From Bradyrhizobium sp. (GTDB lineage Bacteria > Pseudomonadota > Alphaproteobacteria > Rhizobiales > Xanthobacteraceae): 61,264 bases of DNA. Location of the stretch: the NCBI RefSeq assembly GCF_030646015.1, contig NZ_JAUSLT010000068.1, forward strand, positions 1 to 61,264, read 5' to 3'. Numbering within the stretch: position 1 is the first letter of the stretch; the number at the start of each line of letters is the position of its first letter. The notes beneath the pieces are model-generated. The model did no database searches and was not told where the DNA came from. It worked only from the letters and a program-made list of their open reading frames with translations. A program made the position numbers and the translations under genes. Shown here piece after piece: positions 45,651 through 54,392 of this stretch.

Positions 45651-46669
45651 GAGAGTTCTGGGTCGCCTCCGGCCATCACCTCACCCGCCGTGGCGATCAT
45701 GGCGGGCTGATCGCGACGCCCGAACTGATCATGGCCTATCTGGCGCGGCCCGAATTGATGCCGCCGGCCGACGCCTGCCCGGCCGAGCTGCGGCTGCATG
45801 CGCACCTGCTGGCCGATCCGCTGCGCCCGGTTGCTGCGGCTGATATCGCCGCGCTGGCTGACGCCGACGCGCGGGAAAACTGGACCTTCATGGTGAATTT
45901 CCGCGACCGGCTGGTGGCGGCGCCGTCGCTGGAGGCGGTGTATGTCGCGCTGGCCCGCAAGGGCGCCGGCGACATGCCGCCGATCTTCCTGTCGCAGCTC
46001 TGCCACCTGATCCTGCGCAACGCGCTGGAGGGCTGCGACGATCCCTACATGCTGCGCGCCGCCGAATTGTTCTTCCGCAGCCAGCTCGCCACCGTGCACG
46101 ACGGCACGCTGCTGTTGGCCGACGCGGAGGTGATCGAGGCGCAGCAGCACGCGCAGGCCGACATCCATTCCTCACCGCTGACCGCGATGCTGGCTCCATC
46201 CAAGGCGTTCGGCGAGATGGACGTGATGGACGACGACAACGCCTGGACCTACTGGTCGCGTTCCGATGCCCACGCGATGGTGATGAACATCGGCGGCAAT
46301 CCGAAGGCGCGCGCCGGACTCGCCCGGGTGATCGAACGCTGGATCGCCCACCTGCTCGGCGTTGCCGTCAAGGTCGAGACCGTGGCCTCGATCGAGGACC
46401 GCGACTGGCGCTGGTTCATCGGCCTCGACAGCGAGGGCACGAAGATCGGCAACGCCCTGTGGAACGGGGCTGAACTGGAAGGCAATGCCGCCGAGCGCAT
46501 CATCGCGCTGATGCGCCTGACCATCGAGGATACAAGGCTGGTCGACGAGCGCGTCGGCACCAGGCCGGTCTATCTCATTCTGGCCTGCGGCGCCGACAGG
46601 GTGGTGCGGCTGAAGCCGCAGAATCTGGTCGCGGGATTGCCGCTCGCGACGACCGCGAACGTGGCATGA
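45647..46669 (+). CDS. DUF6352 family protein, formate dehydrogenase locus
   Basis: 340 residues, uncharacterised and cytoplasmic. Landmarks: REFWVASGHHLTRRGDHGGLIATPELIMAYL, MPPIFLSQLCHLILRNALEGCDDPYMLRAAELFFR, AWTYWSRSDAHAMVMNIGG and DWRWFIGLDSEGTKIGNALWNG. Translationally coupled to DUF6505. A role in maturing or regulating formate dehydrogenase is inferred from context only. Confidence 0.82.
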   Translation: MREFWVASGHHLTRRGDHGGLIATPELIMAYLARPELMPPADACPAELRLHAHLLADPLRPVAAADIAALADADARENWTFMVNFRDRLVAAPSLEAVYVALARKGAGDMPPIFLSQLCHLILRNALEGCDDPYMLRAAELFFRSQLATVHDGTLLLADAEVIEAQQHAQADIHSSPLTAMLAPSKAFGEMDVMDDDNAWTYWSRSDAHAMVMNIGGNPKARAGLARVIERWIAHLLGVAVKVETVASIEDRDWRWFIGLDSEGTKIGNALWNGAELEGNAAERIIALMRLTIEDTRLVDERVGTRPVYLILACGADRVVRLKPQNLVAGLPLATTANVA

Positions 46670-46694
46670 TCGGCTGGAGAATGGAGGATCTGGC

Positions 46695-47213
46695 ATGGCG
46701 TTGACCGAGACCTCCCGCCAGGTCGGCGTGGTGCTGCGCCGCCGCGCCATCGACAATCCCTGGATCGACCATATGTGGTCGCCGGCGATGATCCTCGACG
46801 AAGTGCCCGACACGGCGCCGTGGACCGTGCTGTCCAGCGACGCCGATGCGACGATCTACTATGCGGGCGCGGCCAGCATCGACCTGTTCAGTTCGGATAC
46901 CGCCAATTACCGCGACAACCTCGCCGACGGCGAGCCACGGATCTGGATCGCGCTGCGGCGCCAGGACGGCGGGCCAGAGCTCGAACTGACCAAGGTCACC
47001 GCCGACCCGACCGAAGGCGAAGCGATCTTCGAGAGCGGTTGCGACGTGATCGGCACCGTGCCGATGCCGCCGGAGATCGCGGCGTGGATCGCGGCCTTTG
47101 TCGACCAGTTCCACGTCGAGCGCGCGTTCCACAAGCGCAAGCGCGATCGCAAGAGCGGCGAACGCGGCGGCATGCGGGATGATCCGTCGGATCAGGGAAC
47201 GGGGCGCTCATGA
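46695..47213 (+). CDS. DUF3305 family protein
   Basis: 172 residues. Landmarks: VGVVLRRRAIDNPWIDHMWSPAMILDEVPDTAPW, DLFSSDTANYRDNL, EPRIWIALRR, and a C-terminal helix AAWIAAFVDQFHVERAFHKRKRDRK with a basic tail. The family is known beside molybdenum-enzyme genes, function unproven. The stop overlaps the DUF3306 start (ATGA). Confidence 0.85.
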   Translation: MALTETSRQVGVVLRRRAIDNPWIDHMWSPAMILDEVPDTAPWTVLSSDADATIYYAGAASIDLFSSDTANYRDNLADGEPRIWIALRRQDGGPELELTKVTADPTEGEAIFESGCDVIGTVPMPPEIAAWIAAFVDQFHVERAFHKRKRDRKSGERGGMRDDPSDQGTGRS

Positions 47214-47878
47214 GCGGTCCGGACCAGGACGACGACAAGGGCTTTCTGGCGCGGTGGTCGCAGCGCAAGCAGGAGGCAAAGCAGCCGGAACCCACGCCGG
47301 ATGCGCCAGCACCTGCGGCCGAAATCCCGCCCGCACCGGTGGCCGAAGCCGAGGCCGCGGAAGAATTCGACCTCTCCAGCCTGCCGAAGCTGGAGGAGAT
47401 GACGGGCGCGACCGATATCACCGGCTTCCTGCAGAAGGGCGTCCCCGAACATCTGCGCAATGCGGCGCTGCGAAAATCCTGGGCGCTGGATCCGGCGATC
47501 CGCAATTACGTCAACCCCGCGCTCGAATACGCCTATGACTGGAACACGCCCGGGGGCGTGCCGGGCACCAGCGAGATCAGCGCCGGCATGGATGTCGCGC
47601 GGATGGTGTTGCAGATCATGGGCGACGGACCGGCGGCCGAACCTGTCACCTCTGCCGCCAAGTCAGAAAAAGCACCCGGCGATCCCGAACCAACGCTGGA
47701 AAATGTCGCCGCGCCTGCCCCCGAACCGGGATTGCCTGGCGAAGCGCTGAGGCTGAGTGACGACGCAGCTATTTCGTCGGCCCAGAATGTGAGCGTCGAA
47801 ACTCATCCGTCAGAGGAAGCTCCTGCTGCACCGCAACAGCCGGTGCGACGCCATGGCTCGGCAAAACCGACTGTTTAG
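47210..47878 (+). CDS. DUF3306 family protein
   Basis: 222 residues. Conserved core: GFLARWSQRKQEAK, FDLSSLPKLEEMTGATDITGFLQKGVPEHLRNAALRKSWALDPAIRNYVNPALEYAYDWNTPGG. The C-terminal 90 residues are low-complexity. Coupled to DUF3305, which it nearly always accompanies. Unknown function; likely an accessory of formate dehydrogenase. Confidence 0.85.
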   Translation: MSGPDQDDDKGFLARWSQRKQEAKQPEPTPDAPAPAAEIPPAPVAEAEAAEEFDLSSLPKLEEMTGATDITGFLQKGVPEHLRNAALRKSWALDPAIRNYVNPALEYAYDWNTPGGVPGTSEISAGMDVARMVLQIMGDGPAAEPVTSAAKSEKAPGDPEPTLENVAAPAPEPGLPGEALRLSDDAAISSAQNVSVETHPSEEAPAAPQQPVRRHGSAKPTV

Positions 47879-47894
47879 ACAAAAGTTTTTGCAG

Positions 47895-47913
47895 ACATAG
47901 GCTCTGCCTATGT
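47895..47913. promoter_or_regulatory. palindrome 1 upstream of HTH-TorD gene
   Basis: ACATAGGC-TCT-GCCTATGT, exact 8-bp arms, centre 47904. Lies in an AT-rich patch between DUF3306 and the HTH-TorD gene. Candidate operator or an mRNA hairpin. Confidence 0.55.
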
Positions 47914-47926
47914 TACAGATTTCACA

Positions 47927-47941
47927 CTGGAATAATTCCAG
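47927..47941. promoter_or_regulatory. palindrome 2 upstream of HTH-TorD gene
   Basis: CTGGAAT-A-ATTCCAG, exact 7-bp arms, centre 47934, exactly 30 bp from the centre of palindrome 1, so both would be on the same face of the helix. Candidate operator. Confidence 0.55.
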
Positions 47942-47993
47942 TTCTAAATTGTATGCCCGATTAAGAGGCACACGGGGGATAAGGCGGTCCAGC

Positions 47994-48779
47994 ATGCGTG
48001 AGGCCGGACTGGAACAAGCCATCAAGGCAGCAGGCGGCGTCGCATCTCTCGCGCGGGGGATCGGCATTGCGCAGCCTTCGGTTTCGGCATGGTCGCGGAT
48101 TCCTGCCGAACGGGTCCTCGCGGTCGAAGCGCTGACACGGGTGCAACGAACCGTTCTTCGCCCCGATCTCTACGGACCATCCGAGGATCAGGTGACATCG
48201 AAACCCGAAATCGACGAGATCGATCAGCTGCGCGCCGCGGAATACGGCCTGTTGTCGCTGCTGCTCGGCAAGGCGCCCGACGCGGAGACGCTCAAGCGCG
48301 TCGCCACGCTGAAGGGCGACGCCTCCGACCTCGGCATCGCGCATATCGAACTCTCGGTGGCGGCGGCGGCAACGGATGATCGCACCGTCAGCAAGGAATT
48401 CTTCGACCTGTTCATCGGGCTCGGCCGCGGCGAACTGCTGCCCTATGCCTCCTATTACCTGACCGGTTTTCTGCACGAGCGCCCGCTGGCGCGGGTGCGC
48501 GAGGATTTCGATCGGCTCGGGATCGAGCGCGCCGGCCCGTCGCGGGAGCCGGAAGATCACGTCGCGATCCTGCTTGAGGTGATGTCGGGCCTCGCGCGCG
48601 GCGACTTCGAGGCCGACTTCAGCGAACAGCAGCGATTCTTCGAGCGTCATCTCAAGCCGTGGGCGGCGCGGATGTTCGCCGATCTCGAGATGTCGCAGTC
48701 GGCCAAATTCTACCGGACCGTCGGGCGCGTCGGCCGCATCTACATGGAACTGGAATCCGAGGCCTTCACGCTGTCCTGA
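47994..48779 (+). CDS. HTH-TorD fusion: Cro/YdaS-like DNA-binding domain plus TorD chaperone
   Basis: 261 residues. Residues 1-62 form a YdaS/Cro-type helix-turn-helix (LEQAIKAAGGVASLARGIGIAQPSVSAWSRIPAERV, then VLRPDLYGPS). From about 78 on it is a TorD-family chaperone: AAEYGLLSLLLGKAPDAETL, YASYYLTGFLHERPLARVR, the signature EPEDHVAILLEVMSGL (190s) and RFFERHLKPWAARMFADLE. TorD-type chaperones bind the Tat signal and cofactor-free form of molybdoenzymes. The fusion suggests a chaperone that also controls the fdh operon. The ATG at 47994 has GGGGATAAGG upstream; ATG 47910 lies inside a palindrome and is less likely. Confidence 0.85.
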   Translation: MREAGLEQAIKAAGGVASLARGIGIAQPSVSAWSRIPAERVLAVEALTRVQRTVLRPDLYGPSEDQVTSKPEIDEIDQLRAAEYGLLSLLLGKAPDAETLKRVATLKGDASDLGIAHIELSVAAAATDDRTVSKEFFDLFIGLGRGELLPYASYYLTGFLHERPLARVREDFDRLGIERAGPSREPEDHVAILLEVMSGLARGDFEADFSEQQRFFERHLKPWAARMFADLEMSQSAKFYRTVGRVGRIYMELESEAFTLS

Positions 48780-48810
48780 CAGCAGAAGGCAAGCGAAAGG
48801 GGAGATTGCA

Positions 48811-49038
48811 ATGCGCAAGCCATCCGACAGCACGGCGCCATCAGGCGAAGGCAAGACGGCCGCAGTCGTGGACCGTCGCCGTTTCTTCATGATGGGCGGA
48901 TCGGCGGTCGCGGCCGCAGCGGTGGTGCCGCTGGCGGGCAGCGAGGCCATCGCCGACGAGTCGCAGTCCGAGCGGGTCAAGGCCCGCTACAAGGAATCCG
49001 ATCACGTCAAGAATTACTATCGCGTCAACCGCTACTGA
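48811..49038 (+). CDS. small Tat-signal protein of formate dehydrogenase region
   Basis: 75 residues. A twin-arginine signal (DRRRFFMMGGSAVAAAAVVP) is followed by a short mature part rich in charged residues ending KNYYRVNRY. This matches the small Tat-dependent protein often encoded just before formate dehydrogenase subunit alpha. Role unknown; a small structural subunit or assembly factor is likely. It is 13 bases before fdhA. Confidence 0.85.
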   Translation: MRKPSDSTAPSGEGKTAAVVDRRRFFMMGGSAVAAAAVVPLAGSEAIADESQSERVKARYKESDHVKNYYRVNRY

Positions 49039-49051
49039 TGGGATCACGCAC

Positions 49052-52018
49052 ATGTTGATGAAGCGAAGAGATGGATCCGCAGGCAACGCGCGTTTGCAGG
49101 GTATCGCCGCCGGCCTCGCCTCTGGTGTGCTCGACCGCCGCACCTTCCTGCGCCGGTCCGGCCTCGCCGCCGGAGCAGGCGCCGCCCTTGGCCTGATGCC
49201 GCTCGGCTCGGTGCGCAAGGCAGAGGCCGGTCCGCAAATCGTCGGCGCGCCGACCGAAATCAAGAAGAACATCTGCACCCATTGCTCGGTCGGCTGCACC
49301 GTGATTGCCGAAGTGCAGAACGGCGTCTGGGTCGGCCAGGAGCCGGCCTGGGACTCACCGATCAATCGCGGCTCGCATTGCGCCAAGGGTGCCGCGGTGC
49401 GCGAGCTCGTGCATGGCGACCGCCGCCTGAAATGGCCGATGAAGCTGGTCAACGGCGAGTGGCAGAAAATCTCCTGGGACGTCGCCATCAACGAGATCGG
49501 CGACAAGATGATGGAGATCCGCGCCAAATCCGGCGCCGATTCCGTCTATCTGCTCGGCTCGGCGAAATTCTCCAATGAAGGCGCCTACCTGTTCCGCAAG
49601 TTCGCGGCATTCTGGGGCACCAACTCGATCGATCACCAGGCCCGCATCTGCCACTCCACCACCGTCGCCGGCGTCGCCAATACCTGGGGCTACGGCGCGA
49701 TGACCAACTCCTACAACGACATCCGGAACTCGAAGACCATCGTCTTCATGGGTTCGAATGCCGCCGAAGCGCATCCGGTGTCGCTGCAGCACATCCTCAC
49801 CGGCAAGGAGATCAACCGCGCCAACGTGTTCGTGCTCGACCCGCGCTTCACCCGCACCGCGGCCCACGCCACCGATTATGTGCGCTTCCGTTCCGGCACC
49901 GACATCGCGGTGATCTGGGGCATGCTGCACCACATCTTCAACAACGGCTGGGAAGACAAGCAGTTCATCGCCCAGCGCGTCTACGGCATGGACCAGATCC
50001 GCGCCGAAGTCGCCAAGTGGACGCCGGAAGAAGTCGAGAAGGTGACCGGCATCCCCGGCGAACAGCTGAAGAAGGTCGCCGAGACCTTCGCCAAGCAGCG
50101 GCCCTCGACCTTCATCTGGTGCATGGGCGGCACCCAGCACACCGTCGGCACCGCCAACGTCCGCGCCTATTGCGACCTGCTGCTGGCGACCGGCAATGTC
50201 GGTACCTTCGGCGGCGGCGCCAACATCTTCCGCGGCCACTGCAACGTGCAGGGCGCCACCGACCTCGGTCTCGATATCGTGACGCTGCCGCTCTATTACG
50301 GCCTGGTCGAAGGCGCCTGGAAGCACTGGGCCCGGGTCTGGGAAGTCGAATACGACTATCTGCAGGCGCGCTTCGACGAAGTGCCGGCGAAATCGGGCCG
50401 CCCGGCCCGCACCCGCAAGCAGAACATGGAAGCCCCGGGCATCCCGTCGACCCGCTGGTTCGATGCGACGCTCGCCAATCCCGACGATGTCGATCAGCGC
50501 GACAGCCTGAAGGGCATGTTCATCATGGGCCATGGCGGCAATACCGTGCCGCGCATGACCGAAATGGTGAAGGGTATCGAGAAGCTCGAATTGCTCGTGG
50601 TCGCCGATCCGCATCCGACCACCTTCGCGGCGATCTCGAACCGCAAGAACGGCACCTATCTGCTGCCGGCCTGCACCCAGTTCGAGACCTCGGGCTCGCG
50701 CACGGCCTCCAACCGTTCGCTGCAGTGGGGCGAGCAGGTCGTCAAGCCGATCTTCGAATCGAAGGACGACTACGAGATCATCTACCGGATTTCGGAAAAG
50801 CTCGGTTTTGCCGACCGCATGTTCAAGAACATCAAGGTGGAGAACAAGCGCCCGGTGCCCGAGGATCTGCTGCGGGAAATCAACCGCGGCGGCTTCTCGA
50901 CCGGCTATTCCGGCCAGTCGCCGGAGCGGCTGAAGGCCCACATGAAGAACCAGGACAAGTTCGACCTGGTGACCCTGCGCGCCAAGGCCGACGTGCCTGA
51001 GGTCGGCGGCGACTATTACGGCCTGCCCTGGCCGTGCTGGGGCACGCCGGCGATCAAGCATCCGGGAACCCATACGCTCTACAACACCAACCTGCACGCC
51101 AAGGACGGCGGCGGCACCTTCCGCGCACGCTTCGGCGTCGTCTACGAAGAGAAGCAGCCGGACGGTTCGGTGAAGAACGTCAATCTGCTGGCGGAAGGTT
51201 CCTACAGCAAGGGTTCGGAACTGACCGACGGTTATCCCGAATTCACCTATGGCGTGCTCAAGAAGCTCGGCTGGGACAAGGATCTCACCGAGGCCGAACT
51301 CGCCACCATCAACAAGATCGGCGGCAACAATCCCGACGGCGTCGGCTGGGCGGTCGACCTGTCGGGCGGCATCATTCGCGTCACGCTGGAGCATGGCGTG
51401 ATGGCCTATGGCAACGGCAAGGCCCGCGCGGTGGCGTGGAACCTGCCCGATCCCGTGCCGGTTCACCGCGAGCCGATCTACACCGCGCGCCCCGAACTGG
51501 TCGCCAAATATCCGACCCGGCCCGACGGCCGCCAGTTCCGCATGGCCAATCTCGGCTTCTCGATTCAGAAGGCGGCGGTGGACAAGGGGCTTGCCAAGCA
51601 ATTTCCGATCATCCTGACCTCGGGACGTCTCGTGGAATACGAAGGCGGCGGCGAGGAAACCCGGTCGAACAAATGGCTGGCCGAGTTGCAGCAGGACATG
51701 TTCGTCGAGGTCAATACGGCAGATGCCGCCGAGCGCGGCATCAAGGACGGCGGCTGGGTCTGGGTGCTCGGTCCGGAAAACGGCTCGAAGGCGCGGGTCA
51801 AGGCGCTGGTCACCGACCGGGTCGGCAAGGGCGTGGCGTTCATGCCGTTCCACTTCTCCGGCTGGTTCCAGGGTGTCGACCAGCGCGGCAACTATCCGAA
51901 GGGCTCGGATCCGATCGTGCTCGGCGAAAGCGTGAACACGATCACCAGCTACGGCTACGATCCGGTCACCGCCATGCACGAGGGCAAGGTGACACTGTGC
52001 CAGATTCAATCGGCGTGA
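49052..52018 (+). CDS. fdhA: formate dehydrogenase catalytic (alpha) subunit, Cys-type
   Basis: Periplasmic molybdenum- or tungsten-bis-pterin enzyme that oxidises formate to CO2. 988 residues. Tat signal DRRTFLRRSGLAAGAG (residues 28-43); [4Fe-4S] ligands Cys75, Cys78, Cys82 and Cys110; metal ligand Cys200 followed by His201 (QARICHSTTVAG), so it does not need selenocysteine. The pterin-binding domains are complete to the C-terminal molybdopterin dinucleotide domain (PIILTSGRLVEYEGGGEETRSNKWLAELQQDMFVEV). Followed by fdhB after 14 bases. Confidence 0.96.
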   Translation: MLMKRRDGSAGNARLQGIAAGLASGVLDRRTFLRRSGLAAGAGAALGLMPLGSVRKAEAGPQIVGAPTEIKKNICTHCSVGCTVIAEVQNGVWVGQEPAWDSPINRGSHCAKGAAVRELVHGDRRLKWPMKLVNGEWQKISWDVAINEIGDKMMEIRAKSGADSVYLLGSAKFSNEGAYLFRKFAAFWGTNSIDHQARICHSTTVAGVANTWGYGAMTNSYNDIRNSKTIVFMGSNAAEAHPVSLQHILTGKEINRANVFVLDPRFTRTAAHATDYVRFRSGTDIAVIWGMLHHIFNNGWEDKQFIAQRVYGMDQIRAEVAKWTPEEVEKVTGIPGEQLKKVAETFAKQRPSTFIWCMGGTQHTVGTANVRAYCDLLLATGNVGTFGGGANIFRGHCNVQGATDLGLDIVTLPLYYGLVEGAWKHWARVWEVEYDYLQARFDEVPAKSGRPARTRKQNMEAPGIPSTRWFDATLANPDDVDQRDSLKGMFIMGHGGNTVPRMTEMVKGIEKLELLVVADPHPTTFAAISNRKNGTYLLPACTQFETSGSRTASNRSLQWGEQVVKPIFESKDDYEIIYRISEKLGFADRMFKNIKVENKRPVPEDLLREINRGGFSTGYSGQSPERLKAHMKNQDKFDLVTLRAKADVPEVGGDYYGLPWPCWGTPAIKHPGTHTLYNTNLHAKDGGGTFRARFGVVYEEKQPDGSVKNVNLLAEGSYSKGSELTDGYPEFTYGVLKKLGWDKDLTEAELATINKIGGNNPDGVGWAVDLSGGIIRVTLEHGVMAYGNGKARAVAWNLPDPVPVHREPIYTARPELVAKYPTRPDGRQFRMANLGFSIQKAAVDKGLAKQFPIILTSGRLVEYEGGGEETRSNKWLAELQQDMFVEVNTADAAERGIKDGGWVWVLGPENGSKARVKALVTDRVGKGVAFMPFHFSGWFQGVDQRGNYPKGSDPIVLGESVNTITSYGYDPVTAMHEGKVTLCQIQSA

Positions 52019-52032
52019 GGGGAGAATAGATC

Positions 52033-52629
52033 ATGGCTCGCGTCAAATTCCTGTGTGATGCCGACCGTTGCATCGAGTGCAACGCCTGCGTGACCGCCTG
52101 CAAGAACGAACATGAAGTGCCGTGGGGCATCAATCGCCGCCGCGTCGTCACCATCAATGACGGCAAGCCCGGCGAACGCTCGGTGTCGATGGCCTGCATG
52201 CATTGCACCGACGCGCCCTGCGCCGCGGTCTGTCCGGTGTCGTGCTTCTACACCACAGCCGACGGCGTGGTGCTGCACTCCAAGGACCTCTGCATCGGCT
52301 GCGGCTACTGCTTCTACGCCTGCCCGTTCGGCGCGCCGCAATATCCGAAGGTCGGAAACTTCGGCTCGCGCGGCAAGATGGACAAGTGCACCTATTGCGC
52401 CGGCGGACCGGAGGCGGACAACACGCCGGCCGAATATGCCAAGTACGGCCAGAACCGTCTGGCCGAGGGCAAGCTGCCGATTTGCGCCGAGATGTGCTCG
52501 ACCAAATCGCTGCTCGCGGGCGACGGCGCGATCATCGCCGAAATCTACAAGGAGCGCGTGATGAAGCGCGGTTACGGATCGGGCATGTGGGGCTGGAAAA
52601 CCGCCTACAGCGATTCGCCGACCGGCTGA
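52033..52629 (+). CDS. fdhB: formate dehydrogenase iron-sulfur (beta) subunit
   Basis: 198 residues with four [4Fe-4S] cysteine sets: CIECNACVTACKNE, CMHCTDAPCAAVCPV, CIGCGYCFYACPFG, and CTYCAGG with CAEMC. It has no signal peptide, so it travels with FdhA through Tat, and no C-terminal membrane helix as in E. coli FdnH. It passes electrons from FdhA to cytochrome b. Confidence 0.95.
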   Translation: MARVKFLCDADRCIECNACVTACKNEHEVPWGINRRRVVTINDGKPGERSVSMACMHCTDAPCAAVCPVSCFYTTADGVVLHSKDLCIGCGYCFYACPFGAPQYPKVGNFGSRGKMDKCTYCAGGPEADNTPAEYAKYGQNRLAEGKLPICAEMCSTKSLLAGDGAIIAEIYKERVMKRGYGSGMWGWKTAYSDSPTG

Positions 52630-52711
52630 TGCAATTTGGGCGCCGCCCCGGTTGCGGCGGCGCTCGCGTAACCAAGCACCGATCTCAAGACACCGAAAGG
52701 GCGTTGTGCAA

Positions 52712-53722
52712 ATGCCAGGCTCACTTTCAACTCTCAAGGTCCTATGCGCCGCATTGGCGCTGCTTTTCGTGGTCGCCCAACCGGCCGCGGCGCAACTTTC
52801 CTTCAAGCCCACGGCCGAAGCGGTGCAGGAAGACAAGCTCCTGAACGCGCTGAAGGAGGGCGACAAGATCAGCGGCCGGGTCAGCATTCCGGACGCGATG
52901 TCCGCCAGCCTGATCCAGCCGGCCGGCCGCGACTGGCGCGACTTCCACCGCAGCAAGCTGCCGATCATCGGCGGCATCGCGATTGTCGGAATGTTCGCGG
53001 CGCTTTTGATTTTCCTGATGGTGCGCGGCAAGATTCGCATCCATCGCGGTTTCGCGGGAACCACGATCCTGCGTTTCGCCTCGTTCGAGCGCTTCACCCA
53101 CTGGCTGACGGCAAGCTGCTTCATCATTCTGGCACTGTCGGGCCTGAACATCAGTTTCGGCCGCAGCCTGATTTTGCCGCTGTTCGGCGCCGAAGGTTTT
53201 GCGACCATGTCGGCCTACGCCAAATGGGCCCACAATTATCTGGCGTTCCCGTTCATGCTCGGCCTCGTGATCATGTTCCTGATCTGGATCAAGGATAACA
53301 TCCCGGGCAAGGTCGATCTGGAGTGGTTCAAGCAGGGCGGCGGCGTCCTGTTCAAAGACAAGCATCCGCCGGCCAGGCGCTTCAACGCCGGGCAGAAGGG
53401 CATCTTCTGGATCGTGATCATCGGCGGCGCGCTGATGTCGGTGTCCGGCTGGTTCCTGCTGTTCCCCTACCTTCCGGCCAATGTGACGACGCTGCAGTTC
53501 TGGACCGTGATCCACGCCGTGATCGCGATGCTCTTCATCGCCGCCATGATGGCGCACATCTATATCGGATCGATCGGGATGGAGGGCGCGTTCGATGCGA
53601 TGGGAACCGGCGAGGTCGATCTCAACTGGGCCAAGGAGCATCACTCGCTCTGGGTCGAGGAAGAGCAGGCCAAGGGACAGGCGCCATCGGGAACCACCCC
53701 GCGAGCCATGCCGGCTGAATAG
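52712..53722 (+). CDS. fdhC: formate dehydrogenase cytochrome b (gamma) subunit
   Basis: Membrane heme b protein of 336 residues. A signal-like helix (LCAALALLFVVAQPAAA) and a roughly 60-residue extra N-terminal periplasmic region precede a first helix (IIGGIAIVGMFAALLIFLMV) and the four-helix FdnI/FdoI core. Heme-ligand histidines are in FERFTHWLTA, KWAHNYLAFP and VIHAVIAMLFIAAMMAHIYIG. E. coli FdnI is about 217 residues, so the N-terminal extension is lineage-specific. The ATG at 52712 is used; a GTG lies two codons upstream. Confidence 0.93.
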   Translation: MPGSLSTLKVLCAALALLFVVAQPAAAQLSFKPTAEAVQEDKLLNALKEGDKISGRVSIPDAMSASLIQPAGRDWRDFHRSKLPIIGGIAIVGMFAALLIFLMVRGKIRIHRGFAGTTILRFASFERFTHWLTASCFIILALSGLNISFGRSLILPLFGAEGFATMSAYAKWAHNYLAFPFMLGLVIMFLIWIKDNIPGKVDLEWFKQGGGVLFKDKHPPARRFNAGQKGIFWIVIIGGALMSVSGWFLLFPYLPANVTTLQFWTVIHAVIAMLFIAAMMAHIYIGSIGMEGAFDAMGTGEVDLNWAKEHHSLWVEEEQAKGQAPSGTTPRAMPAE

Positions 53723-53759
53723 TTCAGCCGGTCCAATTCAGAATTCTTGGGGTAGTGTC

Positions 53760-53915
53760 ATGAAAGTCTTTCTTGCGGCCCTGGTGTTTGCGGCGGTCGT
53801 CGCCGTCGGCACCGCGATATTTCTCGGCGGCATCCAGCAGCCGGTTTCTTCTGCTTTCTCCACCAGCGGCGCCAGGGTCGGCGACCCCGGCAACAACCTG
53901 ATGGTGCCGGGCTGA
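53760..53915 (+). CDS. 51-residue single-span membrane protein, fdh operon
   Basis: A 51-residue product beginning MKVFLAALVFAAVVAVGTAIF, one membrane helix, then GGIQQPVSSAF and a short polar C-terminus ending NNLMVPG. GGGG 8 bases upstream supports the ATG at 53760. It lies 37 bases after the gamma subunit gene and 8 before the DUF971 start. It is probably a small subunit or assembly factor of the membrane complex; easily missed in annotation. Confidence 0.65.
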   Translation: MKVFLAALVFAAVVAVGTAIFLGGIQQPVSSAFSTSGARVGDPGNNLMVPG

Positions 53916-53923
53916 TTGCGTCG

Positions 53924-54310
53924 TTGAGTTCACCAGCCGTTTCCGCTGCCTGGCCGGTCGAAATCCGGCTGACCAGGGATCGCCGGTCGCTGCAGGTCAG
54001 CTTCGACGACGGCAAGGCGTTCGACCTCTCCGCCGAATTGCTCCGCGTCACCAGCCCGTCGGCCGAAGTGCAGGGTCATTCCGAAGCGGAACGCAAGACC
54101 GTTGGCGGCAAGCGCAACGTGACCATCCTCTCCGTCGATCCCGTCGGCAATTACGCGGTCCGGCTCGGGTTCGACGACATGCACGCCACCGGCATCTATT
54201 CTTGGGCGTTTCTGCGCGATCTCGGCATCAACGCCGAGCGCCGGTTCCAGGACTATCTCGACGATCTCGGCGCCAAGGGCCTCGATCGTGACAAGCCGGG
54301 CATGCGATGA
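53924..54310 (+). CDS. DUF971 domain protein
   Basis: 128 residues of the DUF971 family (N-terminal domain of gamma-butyrobetaine hydroxylase-like and some Mrp proteins): WPVEIRLTRDRRSLQVSFDDGKAFDLSAELLRV, KRNVTILSVDPVGNYAVRLGFDDMHATGIYSWAFLRDLG. DUF971 is linked to Fe-S metabolism in several genomes, and an Mrp lies at the other end of this locus. The only plausible start is the TTG at 53924, without a good ribosome site, so the true start is uncertain. Confidence 0.8.
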   Translation: MSSPAVSAAWPVEIRLTRDRRSLQVSFDDGKAFDLSAELLRVTSPSAEVQGHSEAERKTVGGKRNVTILSVDPVGNYAVRLGFDDMHATGIYSWAFLRDLGINAERRFQDYLDDLGAKGLDRDKPGMR

Positions 54311-54392
54311 CGCGCAGCCCGGGCATGCGATTACGGGAACCTGAAGAGCGGCCCCTTGACGACGGCACGAACCGACGAAACGATCGCCGTCA

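Noticed and set aside
49052..52018. Selenocysteine-containing formate dehydrogenase
   Set aside because: The metal-ligand position is an ordinary Cys codon (Cys200) and there is no in-frame TGA.
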